Assembly (NCBI RefSeq): GCF_019931215.1
Contig: NZ_JAIOUB010000001.1
Coordinates: forward strand, 558,001 to 622,000
DNA: 64,000 bases
Source of the DNA: Alcanivorax limicola
GTDB taxonomy: Bacteria; Pseudomonadota; Gammaproteobacteria; Pseudomonadales; Alcanivoracaceae
Reading direction: 5' to 3'
Part shown: one piece after another, positions 8,107-17,659 of the stretch
Numbering within the stretch: position 1 is the first letter of the stretch
Layout: each line of letters begins with the position of its first letter
Notes under the pieces: generated by a model
Database searches by the model: none
Told to the model about the DNA's origin: nothing
The model's input: only the letters and a program-made list of their open reading frames with translations
Translations under genes and position numbers: made by a program

Positions 8107-8442
8107 TATTATCTCCATCGCGTGTGCACAACGCTTATTGTTATGGCTTCATCCCCCCAGCCTCGCTGACGGGCCGAATAAAGTTAACACTTCAGATACA
8201 AAATCGACAGTCCGCCGGCAAATTTTCCAGCATACCCCGAATAAATCCACAACTCTTTGATATATATGAATATAATTACTTTCGCCCGGCAAAATTCCAG
8301 ATATAAAAGACAACCGTTCGTCGGGTCATGCTCCTGCCCGGGTTACATTACGTAACAGGAGACCCCCACGCACGAGCGCACTCGCAGCCAGCTCTTGCCG
8401 GGAGTAGAATGCGCTCTTCCCGACGCCAGGCCCCGCTTTCTG
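8107..8442. promoter_or_regulatory. AT-rich divergent region between filA and pabB
   Basis: There is no convincing gene in these 336 bp. The stretch 8175-8310 is strikingly AT-rich compared with everything around it, with runs such as TTTGATATATATGAATATAA. It must carry the promoter of the fil-like cluster. I could not pick one convincing -35/-10 pair. Such an AT-rich block could bind an H-NS/MvaT-type silencer. Confidence 0.45.
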
Positions 8443-9612
8443 ATGCCACACGTAACACCGGCCCGCACGACACTGCCCAGCGCCGCGTTTCATGACGGTC
8501 AACGCTGGCATGTGTGCCGTACCCCTGTGGCCACCCTGCGTATTACGGCAGATGACGTCGCTGGCCTTCGCACCTTGCCGCAGCAAGTGCAGGCCTTGCT
8601 GGCCCTGCATCCGGAAAGCATGGCCATAGGCCTGATCAGCTATGAAGCCGCCCGGGGCCTGCACGCACCTGACTGCGCGCGCCCTACCCCGCTCCCCACC
8701 GCCGTCGTACATATTTACACCCATACTGACGACGCCCTTGGCGAAACCGGCAGTGATGATTTCCGGTTGGCCCAGCCGTTCCAGGCAGACTGGTCTCGGG
8801 ATCAATACCTGTCCGCGATGGCTCGCATTCAGACCTATCTCGCCGCCGGCGACTGTTACCAGGTGAATCTGGCCCAGCGTTTCCGGGCCCGTTTCACCGG
8901 CTCGCCCTGGGCGGGCTGGCGCCGCTTGCTGGCCGCCCACCCTGCCCCGCACGCCTGCTTTATGGACTATGGCGAGGGGCAGGTTTTCGGGGTATCCCCG
9001 GAGCGTTTTCTGTCCATTCGTCAGGGCAAAATGGTGACCGAGCCCATAAAGGGCAGCCAGCCCCGTGGTGACAGCCCGCATGAAGACGCGGCATTCGGAC
9101 GCACATTGCTGGCCAGCGAGAAGGATCGCGCGGAAAACCTGATGATTGTGGACCTGCTGCGCAATGATCTGGGGCAGGTGGCCGTGCCGGGCAGTGTCAG
9201 GGCTGCGCCTCTGTTCGAGCTGCGCCGCTTCTCCAATGTGCAGCACCTGGTGTCTACCGTGACCGCCGAGCTGCGCCCGGACGTAACGCCACTGGCCGCG
9301 TTGCTGGCCTGCTTCCCCGGCGGGTCCATCACCGGCGCACCGAAACGGCGCGCGATGCAGATCATTACCGAGCTGGAAGGTTCACCGCGCGGCTTCTATT
9401 GCGGCAGCCTGTTCTGGCAGAAAGCCAACGGGGACTTCGACTCCAACATTCTGATCCGCACGCTGCAAAGCCAGGCCGGCGAGATCATCTGCCATGGCGG
9501 CGGCGGCATCGTGCACGACTCGGACCCCGAGCAGGAATACCGGGAGAGTCTGTTCAAGGTTGAAAAACTGATGGCAGCGCTCAGCGCCTCGCCGCCGGCA
9601 CCCGGAGCCTGA
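8443..9612 (+). CDS. pabB: Aminodeoxychorismate synthase component I
   Basis: A chorismate-binding enzyme that with PabA converts chorismate and glutamine to 4-amino-4-deoxychorismate, the branch toward p-aminobenzoate and folate. Visible motifs are PIKGSQPR with the active-site Lys at about residue 203, SEKDRAENLMIVDLLRNDLG, FPGGSITGAPK and a C-terminal GGGIVHDSDPEQEY. From this start the protein has 389 residues, shorter at the N-terminus than typical PabB (about 450). The frame is open back to a TTG at 8395, and neither start has a strong ribosome site. It converges with thrH. The pabB-thrH-cysH-cysB order is the one known in Pseudomonas. Confidence 0.85.
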   Translation: MPHVTPARTTLPSAAFHDGQRWHVCRTPVATLRITADDVAGLRTLPQQVQALLALHPESMAIGLISYEAARGLHAPDCARPTPLPTAVVHIYTHTDDALGETGSDDFRLAQPFQADWSRDQYLSAMARIQTYLAAGDCYQVNLAQRFRARFTGSPWAGWRRLLAAHPAPHACFMDYGEGQVFGVSPERFLSIRQGKMVTEPIKGSQPRGDSPHEDAAFGRTLLASEKDRAENLMIVDLLRNDLGQVAVPGSVRAAPLFELRRFSNVQHLVSTVTAELRPDVTPLAALLACFPGGSITGAPKRRAMQIITELEGSPRGFYCGSLFWQKANGDFDSNILIRTLQSQAGEIICHGGGGIVHDSDPEQEYRESLFKVEKLMAALSASPPAPGA

Positions 9613-9641
9613 GTTCACGGGGCCGCGCGGCAAGGCTCGCG

Positions 9642-10250
9642 TCAGAAGGCGGCAACGGCCTTGAGGATTTCCTGCTTGAGGTCTTCGTAGCTGTGCACCG
9701 CCGGGAACTGCGGGAATTCATCAATCACGTTTTGCGGTGCATGCAGCAGAATACCGGCGTCCGCTTCGGCCAGCATGGTCGTGTCATTGTAGGAATCACC
9801 CGCTGCGATGACCCGATAGTTCAGGCCATGCAGTGCCTTGACCGACATGCGCTTGGGGTCTTTCTGGCGCAATTTGTAGTCGGTGATGCGCCCTTCCGCA
9901 TTCACTTCGAGTTTGTGGCACAACAGCGTCGGCCATCCCAACTGCCGCATCAGCGGCTGGGCGAACTCATAGAAGGTATCGGAAAGGATGATTACCTGGA
10001 ATCGCTCGCGCAACCAGTCAACGAATTCCCGGGCGCCTTCCAGCGGGCCCATCTCGCCAATCACCGCCTGAATATCCGGCAAGCCGTAGCCATGCTCGTC
10101 CAGAATCGCCAGGCGCTGCTTCATCAGCACATCGTAATCCGGGATATCCCGGGTCGTTGCACGCAGGGCGTCGATACCAGTGCGTTCGGCAAAGTTGATC
10201 CAGATTTCCGGTACCAGGACCCCTTCCAGGTCGAGACAGACGATATCCAC
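9642..10250 (-). CDS. thrH: Bifunctional phosphoserine phosphatase/homoserine phosphotransferase ThrH
   Basis: A 202-residue HAD-superfamily enzyme. The nucleophile motif is CLDLEGVLVPE (Glu replaces the second Asp of DxD, as in ThrH), motif II is ILSDTF, and motif III/IV is the Lys region plus GDSYNDTTML. ThrH removes phosphate from phosphoserine and can transfer it to homoserine. The GTG at 10250 is chosen because it follows AGGGGAAG and gives the family's usual N-terminus and length; the frame runs open to 10301. It is divergent from cysH across a 197-bp palindrome-rich region. Confidence 0.9.
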   Translation of the reverse strand: MDIVCLDLEGVLVPEIWINFAERTGIDALRATTRDIPDYDVLMKQRLAILDEHGYGLPDIQAVIGEMGPLEGAREFVDWLRERFQVIILSDTFYEFAQPLMRQLGWPTLLCHKLEVNAEGRITDYKLRQKDPKRMSVKALHGLNYRVIAAGDSYNDTTMLAEADAGILLHAPQNVIDEFPQFPAVHSYEDLKQEILKAVAAF

Positions 10251-10353
10251 GAGCTTCCCCTGACAGTTTGCGTAGCACCACGGCTGTGGTGGCGGCGACA
10301 ATTTAGCCTCAGCACCGCCTGATTACAACCGCTTCGCGTGGCCGTCAGGCCGG

Positions 10354-10387
10354 GTCTGGTTATAACCTTAGAACCAGACAATGGTTC
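10354..10387. promoter_or_regulatory. Nested palindromes between thrH and cysH, candidate operator
   Basis: GTCTGGTT (10354-10361) and AACCAGAC (10372-10379) are perfect inverted arms. Within and around them lie GGTTATAACC (10358-10367, a perfect 10-nt palindrome) and GAACCA/TGGTTC (10371-10376, 10382-10387). It sits 60-95 bp before the cysH ATG, in the divergent thrH-cysH gap. This is a good place for a cysH operator, possibly for CysB, whose gene follows cysH. The regulator is inferred only. Confidence 0.45.
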
Positions 10388-10447
10388 AGACCGCTGCCGC
10401 GCGCTGCTAGACTGCCGGTCCCTGAGCAAAGCCGATATCGTGTTGCC

Positions 10448-11197
10448 ATGACCCAGACCGCACAGCCCCCCCTGACCGACCAGGCCATCGCCGAGTGGAA
10501 TGACGCCCTGCAAAAGGCGTCCCCGCGCCAGTTACTGGAAGAGGCGTTTGAGCGCTTCGAGCGCATCGCCATTTCCTTCAGTGGTGCGGAGGACGTGGTG
10601 TTGATTGATCTTGCCATGCGCCTCAAGCAGGCAGGCAAACAGGTGCAGGTGTTTACGCTGGATACCGGGCGGCTGCACGCACAGACCTACGCCTTTATAG
10701 AGAAAGTGCGCAACCATTACGGTATTGATATCGAGGTCATGTTTCCCGACGCCACCCGGGTAGAACGCCTGGTGCGTGAGAAAGGCCTGTTCAGCTTCTA
10801 CCAGGACGACCATGGCGAGTGCTGCGGTATTCGCAAGGTTGAGCCGCTGAAACGCAAACTGGCAACACTGGATGCCTGGATCACCGGTCAACGCAAGGAC
10901 CAGTCCCCGACCCGCGCCGAAATCCCGCTGGTACAGGCGGATACGGCGCTGGCCGCGCCAGGCCAGCAGTTGATCAAGTTCAACCCGCTGGCCAACTGGT
11001 CTTCACAGCGGGTCTGGGACTATATCCGTGGCAACGAGGTGCCTTACAACCCGCTACACGAACAGGGCTTCGTGTCTATCGGCTGTGAGCCCTGCACCCG
11101 CCCTGTCCTGCCCGGTCAGCACGAACGTGAGGGGCGCTGGTGGTGGGAAGAGGCCACGAAGAAAGAGTGCGGGTTGCACGTTACCAACATCTCCTGA
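10448..11197 (+). CDS. cysH: Assimilatory adenylylsulfate (APS) reductase
   Basis: A 249-residue reductase that converts APS to sulfite with thioredoxin as donor in sulfate assimilation. The N-terminal PP-loop type fold contains [10 protein letters not shown]. The paired cysteines ECCGIRK and CEPCTRPV ligate a [4Fe-4S] cluster. This marks the plant/Pseudomonas APS-using type rather than the enterobacterial PAPS reductase. The C-terminal [10 protein letters not shown] followed by KKECGLH carries the catalytic Cys. It is convergent with cysB (8 bp apart) and is probably regulated from the palindromic region upstream. The downstream partner cysI lies separately at 33.9 kb. Confidence 0.95.
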   Translation: MTQTAQPPLTDQAIAEWNDALQKASPRQLLEEAFERFERIAISFSGAEDVVLIDLAMRLKQAGKQVQVFTLDTGRLHAQTYAFIEKVRNHYGIDIEVMFPDATRVERLVREKGLFSFYQDDHGECCGIRKVEPLKRKLATLDAWITGQRKDQSPTRAEIPLVQADTALAAPGQQLIKFNPLANWSSQRVWDYIRGNEVPYNPLHEQGFVSIGCEPCTRPVLPGQHEREGRWWWEEATKKECGLHVTNIS

Positions 11198-11205
11198 GCC
11201 CCGGG

Positions 11206-12201
<996 letters not shown>

Positions 12202-12231
12202 TTATAAGACAGGTGCCCAGTATGCGTCCGG

Positions 12232-12246
12232 GGTATAAAAGATACC
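12232..12246. promoter_or_regulatory. Short AT-rich palindrome upstream of cysB
   Basis: GGTAT and ATACC flank a five-base AAAAG centre, 52-66 bp upstream of the cysB start and only a few bases past the stop of the 5'-nucleotidase gene. A GGTTATAAG element lies nearby (12200-12208), echoing the GGTTATAACC core before cysH. It is a possible autoregulatory CysB site; the evidence is weak. Confidence 0.28.
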
Positions 12247-12249
12247 AGT

Positions 12250-13170
12250 TCAGCCTTTACCTTCATTGCTCAGTGCTTCATTGCTGACACCGTGGGGCAC
12301 ATGGCCCGCCGCAACATGACGTGCGGCGGAGATACAATGCCCCTGCTGGTCGTCAAAGAACACGTCCGCGCCGAAGTTATCCAGAAACACCCCCTTGTCC
12401 AGTCCGCCGAGGAAGAGGCTTTCGTCGATGCGGACATCCCAGGCCCGTAATGTGCGCACTACCCGTTCATGCGTCGGCGCCGACCGCGCCGTGACCAGCG
12501 CCGTGCGGATAGGGCAGTCGTCCTGGCTGAATTCCTGCTGCAATTTATGCAAGGCATGGAGAAAGCCCTTGAAGGGCCCGCCGGAGAGCGGCTCCCGGGC
12601 GCTGCGTCTTTCATTGGCGGTGAACGCCTCCAGCCCACCGGTCTGGAAGATGCGTTCGGACTCGTCCGAGAACAGCACGGCGTCGCCATCGAAGGCAATG
12701 CGTAACTGATCGCCGTCCCGAGCCTGGGCATTGCCCGAGAGGATCGTGGCGGCGGCGAACCCGGCATCCAGGGCGCCACGCACATCCTCAGCGTGGGTGG
12801 AAAGAAACAGATGCGCGCCGAAGGCTGACACATAGCGGTGCGGGCTGGCCCCGCCAGCAAAGGCCGCCCGGATGATCGGCAACCCGTAATGTTCGATGGA
12901 GTTGAAGACCCTCAGGCCCGTGTCGGAGCTGTTACGGGATAACAGGATGACCTCGACCCGGGGTGTCGCCAGACGGCTGTTGATGGCCAGCAGCTTCTGC
13001 ACCAGCGGAAAGGCATCGCCGGGCGCGAGCACCTCATCCTCATGCGCAACCTGATACTCCTGATAGGCCTCAAGCCCCTGCTCTTCGTAAACGCGGTGGC
13101 TCTCCTGCAGATCGAACAGCGCGCGGGAGCTGGTAGCGATAACCAACTTGCCATCAAAGTTAACCGGCAT
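12250..13170 (-). CDS. 5'-nucleotidase, cN-I-like family (PF06189 type)
   Basis: A 306-residue predicted cytosolic 5'-nucleotidase that would hydrolyse nucleoside monophosphates. Recognisable segments are the LVIATSSRALFDL N-terminus, VEVILLSRNSSDTGLRVFNSIEHYGL, RAAFAGG, IAFDGDAVLFSDESE with HAD-like Asp residues, and DVFFDDQQGHC near the end. I chose ATG 13170, which follows GGTGAGG, over the GTG at 13182 that would place that site inside the gene. It lies upstream of cysB in the same direction, 69 bp away. Role: nucleotide salvage or overflow control; the exact substrate cannot be read from sequence. Confidence 0.85.
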   Translation of the reverse strand: MPVNFDGKLVIATSSRALFDLQESHRVYEEQGLEAYQEYQVAHEDEVLAPGDAFPLVQKLLAINSRLATPRVEVILLSRNSSDTGLRVFNSIEHYGLPIIRAAFAGGASPHRYVSAFGAHLFLSTHAEDVRGALDAGFAAATILSGNAQARDGDQLRIAFDGDAVLFSDESERIFQTGGLEAFTANERRSAREPLSGGPFKGFLHALHKLQQEFSQDDCPIRTALVTARSAPTHERVVRTLRAWDVRIDESLFLGGLDKGVFLDNFGADVFFDDQQGHCISAARHVAAGHVPHGVSNEALSNEGKG

Positions 13171-13255
13171 GGACTTCCTCACCTGGACAGGATGTACGTC
13201 ACAGCAGTCTACCTCAGCGGGTCCGGCTGGAACATCAACACAACAATAGACTGTG

Positions 13256-13284
13256 TTGTCGAGCCTGGATTTGTGGCATAAAGT
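13256..13284 (+). promoter_or_regulatory. Candidate sigma-70 promoter for the AlgP-like gene
   Basis: TTGTCG (13256-13261), a 17-base spacer and TAAAGT (13279-13284) lie about 60 bp before the ribosome site of the downstream gene. Hexamer matches are moderate but the spacing is ideal. Confidence 0.4.
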
Positions 13285-13345
13285 GATTACGACGCGTCCT
13301 CTCCGTGCGCCGCGTCATCCACGTAGATAAGGTAGGGAGTCATCC

Positions 13346-13924
13346 ATGGCTGCAAAGAAGGTTAAAGATCGCGTAGATGAACTGCAGGCGCAGATCCGCA
13401 AGCTCGCAGAGCGTTTCGATCAGGAAAGGGAAAAAAAGGTCTCATCGCTTGAGCAACAGCTGGAAAAGGCACGCGAGCGTGTCAGCCAGGAAATCCAGCG
13501 TCAGCGCGAGAACCTCGGCAACCTGGAGAACATCCAGTCAGAATACCGCGACAAGGCCAACGCCAACCTCAAGAAGCAGCTCGATCGTGCGCGCAAGAGC
13601 GTCGAGGATGCGCGTCACCGGGTCAGCGAATCCGAGACCCGCAAGCGGCTGCTCGAAGCCGAAGTCCGTGTGCTGAAGGCCACAGCCAAGCAAGCTCACA
13701 GCCTGGCCAAGGTCATCAGCCAGTATGAAAAGGACCTGGAGAAACGGGCCCGTGAGATCGAGAAGAAGGCCAAACCGCCAGTGAAAGCCGCAGGTAAAGC
13801 ACCTGCCAAAGCGGCGAAGAAGGCTGCAGCCAAAAAAGCACCCGCAAAGAAAGCAGCAGCAAAGAAAGCCCCTGCAAAGAAAAAGGCAGCCGCACGCAAG
13901 AAAGCAGTAGCGAAAAAGGCATGA
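13346..13924 (+). CDS. AlgP-like coiled-coil protein with histone H1-like Lys/Ala/Pro tail
   Basis: A 192-residue cytoplasmic protein. Residues 1-145 are highly charged and heptad-rich, a continuous predicted coiled coil. Residues about 146-192 are a low-complexity tail of KAPAKKAA-type repeats, like eukaryotic histone H1 and the Pseudomonas AlgP/AlgR3 protein, and would bind DNA non-specifically. GGTAGGGAG precedes the ATG. A 17-bp perfect hairpin follows. Likely role: nucleoid-associated or regulatory; AlgP was linked to alginate transcription in Pseudomonas, but no alginate gene is here. The tail's repeats are prone to length variation. Confidence 0.75.
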   Translation: MAAKKVKDRVDELQAQIRKLAERFDQEREKKVSSLEQQLEKARERVSQEIQRQRENLGNLENIQSEYRDKANANLKKQLDRARKSVEDARHRVSESETRKRLLEAEVRVLKATAKQAHSLAKVISQYEKDLEKRAREIEKKAKPPVKAAGKAPAKAAKKAAAKKAPAKKAAAKKAPAKKKAAARKKAVAKKA

Positions 13925-13932
13925 CTGCCAGC

Positions 13933-13969
13933 CCGATAGTCAGGTCTGGCCGCCAGACCTGACTATCGG
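13933..13969. repeat. Perfect 17-bp stem-loop between convergent genes
   Basis: CCGATAGTCAGGTCTGG (13933-13949) and its exact complement (13953-13969) are separated by a three-base loop, CCG. It lies between the AlgP-like gene and the convergent gene ending at 13986. Neither strand has a U-run after it. It could act as a two-way transcript-end stem, or cruciform in supercoiled DNA. Confidence 0.75.
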
Positions 13970-13985
13970 AGCATCGAGCGCCTGT

Positions 13986-14660
13986 TCAGCCCGCCCCGGA
14001 CAGCATGTTCTGAAAGTGCAGCACCACCGGTTCCTTCTGCTCACGCCCCATCGCGGGCAATCCTTTCTCGATCGCCATATACGCCGCCTTGCGAATCGTA
14101 CCGCGCGCAGTCGCCACCATGCCGCGATTGAAGGCATTCAGCGGTACACAGGCAACCAGTGCGTCCAGAAAATATACCAGCGCCCCGTCACAGACCGCCT
14201 TCAGGCTCTCGACCAGCTTCGGCGTCTGACCTGCCTGGCCTGCCAGAAAATCCCGGAACGTGGTGACCAGTTGATCTCCGGCAGTGCCGTCAAGCGGGAA
14301 TGCCATATACAGCTGACCCTCCTGCTCGCACATCAGGCTGCGAAAATGCGCGGCCAATGCGCCCTGCTCCGCGACGCCGGTCTTGCCCAGCAAGCTGCGC
14401 AGCAACGCTCTGGCGGCCTTGTTGATGACCTTCACCCCCTTGTGAATCATGCTGACCACGCTGCCCTCGGCGCCAACCGCGTCGATAGGCCCGTCAAAAA
14501 AAGCGGCCAGCAGGTCACTGACGAAGTCCTCACCCACGGCTTCCAGCAACGCAAGGTGTGCGGTTTCCGGCTCGGCGTCGGCTTGGCTGATGAAGTGACG
14601 CAGATTCTCTTCGAGGCGCGGGGAGGCAGGGAATGCCATCCGGATAGCATAGTCGGTCAT
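13986..14660 (-). CDS. Conserved-looking protein of unknown function
   Basis: A 224-residue protein I do not recognise. It has no signal peptide and no clear membrane segment. It looks mostly helical, with a Gly/Ala-rich amphipathic stretch in the middle (VSMIHKGVKVINKAARALLRSL). The start at 14660 follows AGGA seven bases upstream; the frame is open to 14762, but that extension is Arg-rich. It is convergent with the AlgP-like gene, with a strong hairpin between, and follows the DUF2489 gene in the same direction. Confidence 0.6.
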   Translation of the reverse strand: MTDYAIRMAFPASPRLEENLRHFISQADAEPETAHLALLEAVGEDFVSDLLAAFFDGPIDAVGAEGSVVSMIHKGVKVINKAARALLRSLLGKTGVAEQGALAAHFRSLMCEQEGQLYMAFPLDGTAGDQLVTTFRDFLAGQAGQTPKLVESLKAVCDGALVYFLDALVACVPLNAFNRGMVATARGTIRKAAYMAIEKGLPAMGREQKEPVVLHFQNMLSGAG

Positions 14661-14791
14661 GCAACAGTCCTGATCTCTTGTCTGGGCGCGCATTGTAAAG
14701 CCATCACGGATGCGCGGCCCAGCGACAAGCCCGCGCGCCGTTGGCCGGAGGATGCGGCCCACCAGTCTGCAGGGTCATAGCAAACGCGGCC

Positions 14792-15250
14792 TCAGGCACC
14801 CAACTGCCTGTGCAGACGCCATTCGGGCAACGCCGCCAACAAGCGAGTGACGGAAGCAACGACCGCCTCTTCCTGTTCTGCTTCCAATGCTTGCCGTGCG
14901 CTGTCCTGCCGCCGCCGCTCCTCCCGGGGCAGTGCGTCACGCTCGGCACCGATGGCAAAGGCAGCTGCGCTGTCCGCCAGTTGATGGATCGGTCCCAGGT
15001 CCAGCGGGTGCGGCGGGCGCTCTCTCAGTTTGTCGAGCAACGATGCCAGGCGTAATGCGCCCTCGGTGAGATTCATCTGCTGCTGGAGCACCGCACGGCA
15101 CATGATCTCCATCTGATCCAGCAACGCGTCCTGCCCGGCATGGCGCCGCTGTTCATCGGCGCGGGCCCGCTGCCAGACCCGTCGCCACAGCCACAGTGCG
15201 TAAGCGGCCAGTGCGAGGATGATAGCGAGGGCAAACAGAATCCAGTGCAT
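14792..15250 (-). CDS. DUF2489-type single-pass membrane protein
   Basis: A 152-residue protein: one N-terminal transmembrane helix (HWILFALAIILALAAYALWLW, residues 2-22), then an Arg-rich cytoplasmic segment and a helical domain with MCRAVLQQQMNLTEGALRLASLLDKL, the pattern of the DUF2489 family. AAGGAG four bases before ATG 15250 decides the start; the frame is open upstream to 15550 without any signal. The function of the family is unknown. It is divergent from the PGPGW-like gene. Confidence 0.75.
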   Translation of the reverse strand: MHWILFALAIILALAAYALWLWRRVWQRARADEQRRHAGQDALLDQMEIMCRAVLQQQMNLTEGALRLASLLDKLRERPPHPLDLGPIHQLADSAAAFAIGAERDALPREERRRQDSARQALEAEQEEAVVASVTRLLAALPEWRLHRQLGA

Positions 15251-15438
15251 CGTGTCTCCTTGTTCCGTGATGGTGTCGGGTTGTTCCGTGATGGCGCCGG
15301 TCATCGAATAATCGCTCGACATCCATACCGTTAACAATGGCTGGGTGCTGTGAAGACGTATTGTTAAGACAGGTACAGCGCTGTCATGATTGCCTCTGCC
15401 CGAGATACGCGGCATTTGACTGGACAGGAGCAACCCTT

Positions 15439-15906
15439 TTGAACACATCACCGCCGGCGGCGTTGCAAGCAGTGCCGCAGGGCCTGTGGGACACAGTCTC
15501 GGCCTGGACGCCCTGGCTGGTCGGTAGCGGCATTGCGCTGGGTCTGGCATCTATGGTGCTGATCCCCTGGCTGATCATCCACATGCCGGCGGATTATTTC
15601 GTGGCGCCGCGCAAACCGCGCCTGCGCAGCACGCTGATGCATTCACTGATCTGGGTGGCGCGCAACCTGCTGGGGCTGACACTCGTGCTGTTGGGGTTGA
15701 TACTGCTGTTCCTGCCGGGGCAAGGCCTGTTGACCATTCTGCTGGGGCTCGGCGTCAGTACATTCCCCGGGAAATACCGTCTGGAACGCGCTATCATCCG
15801 CCGTCGCGCGGTCTATGACAGCATCAACTGGATACGCCGTCGGTATAAGCGTACCCCGCTTGTCTACCCTGCCCCCGAACTTTCTGACGATGAACGCGAA
15901 CGCTGA
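15439..15906 (+). CDS. Small membrane protein, PGPGW-like family
   Basis: A 155-residue protein with two or three transmembrane helices (about residues 18-44 and 66-100). The second region holds [19 protein letters not shown], a variant of the PGPGW motif, followed by a basic [16 protein letters not shown] tail. The TTG at 15439 is chosen because AGGAG lies eight bases upstream; the ATG at 15337 has no such site and would add a Cys-rich leader. It lies 23 bp before mtnA and may be in the same transcript. Function unknown. Confidence 0.68.
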   Translation: MNTSPPAALQAVPQGLWDTVSAWTPWLVGSGIALGLASMVLIPWLIIHMPADYFVAPRKPRLRSTLMHSLIWVARNLLGLTLVLLGLILLFLPGQGLLTILLGLGVSTFPGKYRLERAIIRRRAVYDSINWIRRRYKRTPLVYPAPELSDDERER

Positions 15907-15929
15907 CCCACTGCAGCGGGAGAAAACGC

Positions 15930-16970
15930 ATGCCTGACATCACGAGCCCCGCCATCCGCTGGCACGGCAACGCTCTTTCGCTGCTCGATCAGCGCCTGCT
16001 GCCTGGCCAGACCCACTGGATTACGCTGCACACCGCCGCTGAAGTCGCCGAGGCCATTCGCGACATGGTGGTGCGCGGCGCCCCGGCAATCGGGATTGCT
16101 GCCGCCTACGGCGTGGTCCTTGAGGCGCGCCGTCTCGATGCTGCTGCCAGCGCTGCGACCCTGGCCGACGCCTTTGCCGTGCTTGCGGCCAGCCGCCCCA
16201 CGGCCGTCAATCTGTTCTGGGCCCTGCGTCGCATGCAAGAGAACGCCGCAACCCTCCAGGGCCAGCCCCTGATCGCCGCGCTGGAGCAGTGCGCCTGCGA
16301 CATTCATACCGCAGATCAGGCGATGAACCGGCGCCTGGCCGACTTTGGCGTGCCGCTGTTACCGGAAGGGGGCTGCATTTACACCCATTGCAATACCGGC
16401 GCCCTCGCCACCGGCGGTCACGGCACCGCATTGGGAGTGATTCGCTCGGCCTGGGCAGCAGGACGGATCAGTGGCGTCTACGCCGGGGAAACACGCCCCT
16501 GGATGCAAGGCAGCCGCCTGACCAGCTGGGAACTGATGCAGGAACAGATTCCGGTCACCCTGGTCGTGGACAGCGCGGCCGGCCACCTGATGCAACAGGG
16601 GCGCGTTCAGGCGGTGATTGTCGGTGCCGACCGCATCACGGCCAACGGTGATACCGCCAACAAGATCGGCACCTATTCACTGGCCGTACTGGCGCGCCAT
16701 CATGGCCTGCCCTTTATCGTCGCGGCACCCCTGTCAACGATTGATCCCCAGCTGGCATCCGGCGCGGCCATCGAGATCGAGGAACGCCCGGGCAACGAAG
16801 TGCGCGGCCTGCAGGGCAATATCATTGCGCCGGCGGACGTCCACGTTGCCAACCCGGCATTTGATGTCACGCCGGCCGCGCTGATCACCGCCATTGTCAC
16901 CGAACGCGGCGTGATACACCGCCCTGACGCTGATAAAATGGCGGCTCATCTCAATGAGGTTTCTGCATGA
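15930..16970 (+). CDS. mtnA: S-methyl-5-thioribose-1-phosphate isomerase
   Basis: A 346-residue eIF2B-related sugar-phosphate isomerase. It converts methylthioribose-1-P to methylthioribulose-1-P in the methionine salvage pathway. Diagnostic segments are [35 protein letters not shown] with the catalytic Cys, and [19 protein letters not shown] with the catalytic Asp. GGGAGA precedes the ATG. It is the first of four mtn genes that overlap or nearly touch (mtnA-B-D-C). Confidence 0.96.
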   Translation: MPDITSPAIRWHGNALSLLDQRLLPGQTHWITLHTAAEVAEAIRDMVVRGAPAIGIAAAYGVVLEARRLDAAASAATLADAFAVLAASRPTAVNLFWALRRMQENAATLQGQPLIAALEQCACDIHTADQAMNRRLADFGVPLLPEGGCIYTHCNTGALATGGHGTALGVIRSAWAAGRISGVYAGETRPWMQGSRLTSWELMQEQIPVTLVVDSAAGHLMQQGRVQAVIVGADRITANGDTANKIGTYSLAVLARHHGLPFIVAAPLSTIDPQLASGAAIEIEERPGNEVRGLQGNIIAPADVHVANPAFDVTPAALITAIVTERGVIHRPDADKMAAHLNEVSA

Positions 16971-17635
16971 CAGCCCCCGGCAATCCTCACGGCAGCCCTG
17001 CCCGCCCCTGGTCCTCCAGTGATTTTCGCGCCGCCGCGCGCAGCATCGCGGCCACCGGCGTGCGTATTTACGACCATGGCTGGTCACCGGCTACCAGCAG
17101 CAACTATTCCATGCGCCTCAACGATCGCTTCTGCGCCGTGACCGTTTCCGGGCGCGACAAGGGCCTGTTGACCGAAGCGGACATCATGGTCGTCGGCATG
17201 GATGGCACACCAGCCAGCGAGGGTAAGCCCTCCGCGGAAACCGGGCTGCACACGCAACTTTACCGGCGCTTGCCAGGCGCGGCCGCCGTGCTGCACACGC
17301 ACTCCCCCGCCAGTACGGTGCTGACCATGCACTACCCGCAGGAGGCCACGCTGGTACTGGAAGGCTATGAACTGCTCAAGGCGTTCACCGGCATCACGAC
17401 TCACGAAAGCCGCCTTGAAATCCCGGTGTTCGATAACACCCAGGATATCGATGCACTGGCCGCTGAGGTCGATGCGGCCATGGACGCGGGACGCATCACA
17501 CACGCCTACCTGATCCGCGGGCACGGGGTGTACACCTGGGCGGACTCCATGGCAGCCTGTTATCGTCAACTTGAAGCGCTGGAGTTTCTGTTTTCGGTGA
17601 CCGTCCAGCGACGTATGCTGGGCACCAGAACGTAA
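16967..17635 (+). CDS. mtnB: Methylthioribulose-1-phosphate dehydratase
   Basis: A 222-residue class II aldolase-fold metalloenzyme that dehydrates methylthioribulose-1-P to the diketone intermediate. Zn-binding histidines are visible in [10 protein letters not shown] and in the C-terminal [18 protein letters not shown] and TVSGRDKG mark the phosphate-binding part. Its ATG overlaps the mtnA stop (ATGA), implying translational coupling. Confidence 0.95.
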   Translation: MTAPGNPHGSPARPWSSSDFRAAARSIAATGVRIYDHGWSPATSSNYSMRLNDRFCAVTVSGRDKGLLTEADIMVVGMDGTPASEGKPSAETGLHTQLYRRLPGAAAVLHTHSPASTVLTMHYPQEATLVLEGYELLKAFTGITTHESRLEIPVFDNTQDIDALAAEVDAAMDAGRITHAYLIRGHGVYTWADSMAACYRQLEALEFLFSVTVQRRMLGTRT

Positions 17636-17659
17636 CACACACCAAAGCGAGAATTCTTT

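Noticed and set aside
8200-8300. A sigma-54 promoter before filA
   Set aside because: Fragments such as TGGAAAATTTGC do not have the required GG-N10-GC spacing.
13790-13922. A CRISPR-like or satellite repeat
   Set aside because: The repeats are codons of the Lys/Ala/Pro tail of the AlgP-like protein; no regular spacers exist. No CRISPR array was seen anywhere in the window.
15337-15438. N-terminal extension of the PGPGW-like protein from the ATG at 15337
   Set aside because: It adds a Cys-rich leader with no ribosome site, while the TTG at 15439 has AGGAG at the right distance.
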